Origin: Bolinopsis microptera
Taxonomy: Eukaryota > Ctenophora > Tentaculata > Lobata > Bolinopsidae
DNA length: 64,000 bases
Direction: 5' to 3'
NCBI RefSeq assembly: GCF_026151205.1
Contig: NC_087079.1
Span: forward strand, 7,866,635-7,930,634
In this document: positions 58,491-64,000 of the stretch, in pieces
How the letters are laid out: each line of letters begins with the position of its first letter
Numbering within the stretch: the stretch's first letter is position 1
Translations under genes and position numbers: made by a program
The notes under the pieces: model-generated
The model's database searches: none
The model's input: only the letters and a program-made list of their open reading frames with translations
What the model was told of the DNA's origin: nothing

Positions 58491-59211
58491 AATATAGACC
58501 ACTCCCCTATAATTATGCGGTCGCGCTAAATCACTCTACAGTCGATTTTTCCATTTTCACCACTTTTAGTTTCCCATTGGATAAGCACATGTTATACGCG
58601 CGCGTTACGTGTCAATCTTATTTGATTAAGCTTGTTTCATAAAAATAACACTTATATTGATGATTGATCCGCTCAGAAGACTAGTACGCTAAATTGATGA
58701 ATTATAATATTTATTATGGGTATAAAAGGAGTCTATTTTGCGCGCGTGACGCCAGTTATGTGTTTATTAATTACAGGCATAGCAACCAGTTTTTGGTGCT
58801 TGACTTCACCTTACAATGTGCTTTCGCGCCACTGCGGGCGAGCTTGTTTCACAAGTAAACACTGCAAGCACAAGGGCTCTGGATAGAGCAAGTGCTTGAC
58901 GACTGTTGCACAGGTTTCCATCTAGTTACAATTTATTCTAATTCATCAATTTAGCGTACTAGTCTTCTGAGCGGATCAATCATCAATGTAAGTGTTATTT
59001 TTATAAAACAAGCTTAATCATAATGAATTACCGAGTGATTCTTCACCTAACCATGTGCTTTCGCGCCACTGCGGGCGCGCTTGTTTCACAAGGCGGGCGC
59101 GCGCTACTGCAAGCGCAAGGGCTCTGGATAGAGCAAGAGTGATTCAGCAAGTCAAAACAAATAAAATTATGATATCAGCTGATAAAGTCGCGGCTGATTA
59201 TTTAATAGTAG
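58491..59211. repeat. Dispersed repeat family B, inverted and rearranged copies
   Basis: Starts with TATAGACCACTCCCCTATAA, the complement of the 33690 and 45125 blocks. About 58628-58700 (GCTTGTTTCATAAAAATAAC, CCGCTCAGAAGACTAGTACG) is repeated inverted at about 58945-59025. GTGCTTTCGCGCCACTGCGGGCG occurs twice (58818 and 59053). The 63-codon ORF at 59055-59246 follows from this composition. Confidence 0.65.
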
Positions 59212-59793
59212 GCAGTGCGCCATCGACAATAAGACGCGCGCGCTGACCATTGAATGGTTTTTTAGCTCTTATTTCGGCCAGCACATTATTTTGGAAACAA
59301 TCGAAAAGTTATAATACTTCCCATATAACAATTTTGTTGAAATTTGGTCAGCTTACGTAAACACTTATGTTTTACTGAACCTAATTTAGTTTGAGCAATT
59401 TCGATGCTCAGAATTTGAGTTATCAACGAATTTATACCTATTTTGTAATTTTTAGACCTCTTAGTCAAGGCTAATCTCTCCCAACTAAATTAGGTTCGGT
59501 AGTTAAGTATGATTGGAAGGTTCTGACAAATTTTGAGCATGATCCATGTTCAGGAACCGAAGATATGACAGAATAATACGACAAAAATCAACGAATTTCG
59601 TCAAATTACGCGACTTTTACGCCTAATTTTGCTCCAAAAGCCGCGCACCATCAAATATGGCACCTAGGCGAAACTCACTGATCATTCCAAAAGGTATGAT
59701 AAATTTGGTACTGTGAAAATTCTCACAGTCTCTAGAAAACGATGGTACAAAAATTTTGAAAATCCGAGCAAGTTTATTTTTATCGTGCACCGC
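59212..59793 (-). repeat. Truncated inverted copy of the TTA-flanked element
   Basis: Reverse complement of about 32413-33000, nearly identical, from GGCAGTGCGCCATCGACAAT to GGTGCACCGCC. It lacks both terminal repeats. The short ORF at 59286-59468 is mirrored at 32736-32924 because the DNA is repeated; there is no independent sign of coding. Confidence 0.85.
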
Positions 59794-59939
59794 CTATTAA
59801 TAGTTTGGTAAACAGCGAATACATAATTGAAACAGATGTTACTTTACATTTACATTCAATAAGCAAATAAGATTGCGGCATGCTTTTAAAGTATTTTATA
59901 TCAAATCAAAGGCTCGATAGTCGATGCTAAGATGGGAAG

Positions 59940-60345
59940 TTCGTACGGTACGTACCTTTAAATTAGCTGTACGGTACGTACTTAATAAAGTAGGCTGAAA
60001 GGTACAAATCCAGTTGATAGCAATGGAAACAAAAACAAGACGGTACGTGCGCAGAATAATCCAGTTGATAGCAATGGAAACAAAAACTAGACGGTGTAGT
60101 ACCGGTTAAGAGTGATCCGGTACACAAATTTTCCTCTTAAATCTTTTATTGTTTTAACCACTGTGTTTATGTTCAACTTCTATCTCAAAAATTATGATGA
60201 TAATACTAATCAAAAATTGCAAGTAATTCACTGAAGTTGATTCTAAAAATTTTTTAAAAAAATTTTACCTTACAGTGCTTGTACGGTACGTACCTTTAAA
60301 AGTAGCTGTACCGTACGTACTTAAAGCCCTGTACCGTACGTACTT
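59940..60345. repeat. Cluster of GGTACGTAC palindromic motifs
   Basis: TACGGTACGTAC or its complement occurs at about 59946, 59972, 60283, 60306 and 60331, with a related ACGGTACGTGC at 60040. ATCCAGTTGATAGCAATGGA is also directly repeated (60009, 60060). It looks like a degenerate repeat rather than a gene. Any regulatory role is speculation. Confidence 0.6.
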
Positions 60346-60501
60346 GCCATCTAAGAGTCGATGGTGCTGTAGAGTGAAGATGTGTCGAGTAAGCGTCAAA
60401 ATTTATTAGTTTATGTTAGATAGAAATAATAACTAAGATGAGACATAATATTATAAAACAGTCAATAAAGTTGGCATACGATACAATAGTTATATGACGT
60501 G

Positions 60502-60568
60502 TATGGCGGCCGAGATGGCTCATCTAAATTTTCACTGAAAATTTAGATGAGCCATCTCGGCCGCCATA
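60502..60568. repeat. Perfect 32-bp-arm hairpin
   Basis: TATGGCGGCCGAGATGGCTC and the following bases to 60533 pair exactly with the complement ending at 60568 around a 3-base centre. It is transcribable as a long perfect stem. No target duplication or ORF seen. Confidence 0.9.
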
Positions 60569-63500
60569 GACCTGGGGTCTCACGGTGATCTGCCTTTCAG
60601 ACATTGATTGGGTTAACGATGTGTCATACGTCACCTCAAGATCAGGTAACAGGGAGCTGACCAGGCCAGAACCCAGAACCCAATTGATTGGGTCTGATGT
60701 CACGTGATTATGAGCCTTAGGTCACGTTACTATGACGTCATCAGAGCTTGTTCTCTGTTTTCCGCTCACTGGACCAGGTGAGCTCACATGCTTGTGAATG
60801 TGGAATGTGAGTGTATGTGTACTTAAAAAGTATGATAGAATATAGAACGCAACATAGTTCACTGCTTGAAAGTTTTATAACAAACTGTGAACGAGTGGTC
60901 AACGTAAATAAAACGTGGTCAACGTGAATAAAACAACGTAAATAAGACAACGTAATTAAGACAATGTAAATGTAGGAGGCTGAGTTGCAGAAAATCCTGA
61001 CTACGTCGCGTAAGATCATATTTTTTAAAGCCAAATGATCTATAAAGGTGGAATTTGCGAAGACGATTCTATGCCTAATGTCAGTCTGCGACCCAAGACT
61101 TTTGCTGGACCTCCAGGGATCATTATTTCAACAAAGCACCGCTATCATCAAATTCGATTGGAGAAGCAAGAAATAGACAGACACACTCGGTCTTATCCTC
61201 AATGAATAGTTTGTGCAAGGGTTAAAATAATAACAAGAATTGCGCCCGTTGTTTCGTTTTGGCGGACGCTAGATTTCCATTTCACATTTACTAAAAATTT
61301 AAGTATAAGCTCCAATCAGCTCACTTCAATCTTCATGATAATAATATTGATAAATTATGCATCAAATACGGGAAACACTTGAAATTCAGTTCAATTGCCG
61401 TAGAACTTAACTTGTATCTGTAATTCAAGAAATTATCAGCAAATGTAAACTATACTCGTGTACACATCAATACACTACCCGTGCCACGTACAAATTGGGC
61501 GTATTACCTAATAGTAATATTATACATTACATGCATCATATACATTAAAACACAGTCGCGCCGCGCATTCATAGATCACAGGCTATCTATACATCACATC
61601 TCCGCAAGCAATCCTCGCGCGCGCCCAATTTTTTCGTTGCATGGTAACGAACGGAAGGAATGAAGGAAGGACACACGACATATTTAAACCCACCTATCTC
61701 ATTCTCCAAAATCCACGTTTTTCTGCAAAAACCTCCATTCGTAACCTTTCACTATTGCCTTTTTTCAAAAGGGTGAAAAGGAAAAAATAATTAACTTGCA
61801 ATAGAGTGTTAGGCTGCAGGGTTGGCTACTCCGTACTCATAAAATAATCCATAACCTTCTAGAATATTCTGAAATAATATTTATTTTACTTTTAGGTAAA
61901 GTGCAGGAAAGGAGTGAGCATAATGATAATCGACGACACATTCCTATCCTATATATTTTTTCGAATAGTCAACTTTCAGCTACTCTTAAAGTATTAATCG
62001 TGCACTATAAAAAGTATTGATCACATAAAATTATAACCCAGTAGCAGTTTCAGATCATGTCGGGGCAGTTCACAAAACGTGTCTGATAAAACGTTGTAAA
62101 AAAGATATTTCTCACAGTCATCAGCACTGAGCACCATCAGTCGGAGCGTAGGCTACAAGTACAACAGACCGCTATGAAGACTTGAAATACCGATATAGAA
62201 GTCCCGATACAATCCTTGGTAGTCCTTTTCGATATTGGTCGAAATCCGTATTCGTTAATCTTAAGCAAATATTTGGATAAATTTCTTTCGTCTTCTGAAC
62301 TTGAGATCTTTCCTTCATAAGCCCGATTATTAGATGAAAACTAGTGGCGTCGTTGTTTACAATTACTGAGATTCGGCAGAGAGACAGGTACGTGCCACCC
62401 GATAAGCCGCTCAGGCGCTTAGCTTATAACTATACCTTATCGGACCTTATTTGGACGGACATTAATTGAACGCTGGAGGCCTTAACGTTCATCTTAATGT
62501 CCGTTCAAATAAAGTCCGTCCAAGTTAAAGTCCGTTGAATTATTTTCAAAAATTCGAACTTTTTGTCCAGAATATGACAACTATGAAAACTTTATTGTGC
62601 CGTAAGTTAACGACGGAAAGGTTCTCCTTGGTTTGTCACCCATAGTTTATTCTCAGAATTGTAAAAATTTCGCCCACTGAAATATATAAATTGATAACGT
62701 ATCATTTCGACATAACTCGATTCCGATCGAAGTTGTAAGTTATTGCAAAACTATGCAGAGCCATTAGATAGACCAAATACCAATTAATTAGCGTCACAGT
62801 TGTCTATTTTTCCCGATTTAGGGCACAATTTAATTATTAGTAGTACCTTGATTCGCATGTCAGCATATTTTATCACTGGCTCGTTTTTACTATATTAATA
62901 GTAAAAACTATAGACAGCTATGATATCACGACAGGCCCTCAGAGAGAGGGAGAGATTGGGATCTGACGGATAATGATCATGAATCACTTTACATGACAGT
63001 GGACTATCATGTGACTAAGTTTAACACCTCTATATAGCTTTTACAGACAAATCAGACCCTCCACTTTGTACTTGCACCCCAACCTCTCAATTCTTTAAAT
63101 GAGTATAGTTCAATAGTCAATACTGTTGGTGGTACCAATCGTATTTACACTAAAGCCTAAGTCGGATCATTACCCACTACCCAGGCCAATACAACTACAA
63201 GATTTTAGATTGGGACAGAAAACGAACAAAACTAACAAAAATCTCGGACAATTCAATGTTCCAATTCGTGTGGAAAGAATATTAAATGCAAAACAGCGCA
63301 CATAATCGTGAAGCTTATGCTGAATTCAAATATTTGTGCGTAACATGTACGCGTGATCACTAACTAAAAGCAAAGAAGGCCGAAGAATACCAAGCTCGAG
63401 GAATCAACATGCGTAATGCACGCACGAAAATCTTGTTAAATTTTACTTAACGGGTGATACTCGTAAAATATTTGTTTCGAACAGGATCGTCGACGAGTTC

Positions 63501-63849
63501 AACTCTGGTAGGTTATAAACCTACAAAATTTTACCTGCATCATACTTGTTATGCTTGTTATGCTTGTTATGCTTGTTATGCTTGTTGTCTTTGATAGTTG
63601 GAACATCTAGTCGTGCTCAATCACTTCACATGACATGGGGCTCCGGCTGAAATGCTTTCTTATCGAGTTATTGGCGAAAAATGTTTCGATCACCTTATAT
63701 GACATGACCATATTTCTCGTTATATTTCTCGTCAAAATTCTCGTTAAATTAGCGTTTTGGTAGTTGATTGGGCAAGGTTAGGGGCTTGGTTTGTCCGTCA
63801 AAGCCACATAGAAGCCGTGTTAAAATTAGTCATGTAATAGTTCCCCGTA
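60569..63849. other. Noncoding stretch, no gene recognised
   Basis: Several GTGGTCAACGTGAATAAAAC-like copies at 60893-60940 match 30740. The ORFs at 60741-61034 and 61481-61663 lack recognisable features. A 10-bp direct repeat (TTATGCTTG, about five copies) lies at 63547-63590. A short inverted repeat (GGACGGACATTAA and TTAATGTCCGT) lies near 62450-62505. Confidence 0.5.
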
Positions 63850-64000
63850 GAGTGATCATTATTACGTAATCAGCTGAGGGGGGGTTTCCGAATGATTACG
63901 CTATACGTCTATGGCTATAGTGTAATTTTGACACAATAGCTACGTGGTAAACTGATTACGGAGAGGGGGGGGGGGTAAAAATGTTCCAAAAAATGATTAT
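63850..64000 (-). mobile_element. Partial MITE of the AGGGGTCGTTCACA family, cut by the window end
   Basis: The complement of the last 60 bases (TTTTTACCCCC, CTCCGTAATCA) matches the 5' interior of the element at 18480-18530, including the C run and CCGTAATC. The outer terminus would lie beyond 64000. The left limit is uncertain. Confidence 0.5.

Noticed and set aside
60741-61034. 97-codon minus ORF with hydrophobic centre
   Set aside because: No family recognised; overlaps dispersed repeat sequence near 60893-60940.

Overview
The window is eukaryotic, most likely from an early-branching animal; a cnidarian is my best guess. The reasons are low GC, long gene-poor stretches, spliceosomal introns with GTAAGT-type donors and pyrimidine-AG acceptors, an intronless class A GPCR, an animal-type MFS transporter fragment, and a mix of Penelope-like, Ty3/Gypsy, Mutator-like, hAT, LINE and foldback elements. 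Species assignment is inference only. There are no operons, CRISPR arrays or prokaryotic signals, and I recognised no tRNA or rRNA gene.

Layout. 1-9 kb: mostly noncoding, with an intronless GPCR (1981-2955, minus) and a 12-copy 53-bp array (5331-5962). 9.0-13.15 kb: a Penelope-like element arranged as a huge palindrome (1665-bp arms, 782-bp centre) inside a 13-bp target duplication. 15.1-29.2 kb: a 14.1-kb Mutator-like transposon. I could assemble its transposase by eye as 15 exons on the minus strand (28975 to 15375), with every splice phase compatible, giving an uninterrupted 835-residue protein carrying MULE catalytic motifs, a SWIM zinc finger and an AT-hook-like tail. It has 28-bp perfect terminal inverted repeats and a 10-bp target duplication, and it sits in a dispersed repeat whose uninterrupted paralogue lies at about 6.45 kb. 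Its 7-kb first intron contains about 11.5 copies of a 513-bp tandem repeat. 30.77-31.3 kb: a (GGGAGA)n tract. 31.9-33.4 kb: a 1.45-kb TTA-flanked inverted-repeat element. 34.7-43.1 kb: a young Ty3/Gypsy LTR element on the minus strand, with near-identical LTRs but a pol gene broken by stops. 43.2-43.97 kb: a 14-bp minisatellite joined to a foldback element. 45.37-46.35 kb: an SV2/SVOP-like MFS gene, partial or truncated. 46.45-47.85 kb: a foldback element with homopolymer-G tips and an 8-bp target duplication. 48.59-48.91 kb: a perfect 145-bp-arm palindrome. 50.4-51.9 kb: a two-exon FAD-dependent oxidoreductase (minus). 54.0-56.75 kb: a decayed LINE split by a 2.18-kb nonautonomous hAT element that itself carries an internal inverted repeat and a 23-bp minisatellite. 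56.8-64 kb: dispersed repeat copies and hairpins, no convincing gene.

Only three or four loci look like host genes: the GPCR, the MFS fragment, the oxidoreductase, and possibly a small exon near the left end. They show no functional linkage. The rest is nested mobile DNA. The strongest candidate for something undescribed is the large intron-rich MULE with a satellite array inside intron 1; the poly-G-tipped foldback element is second.
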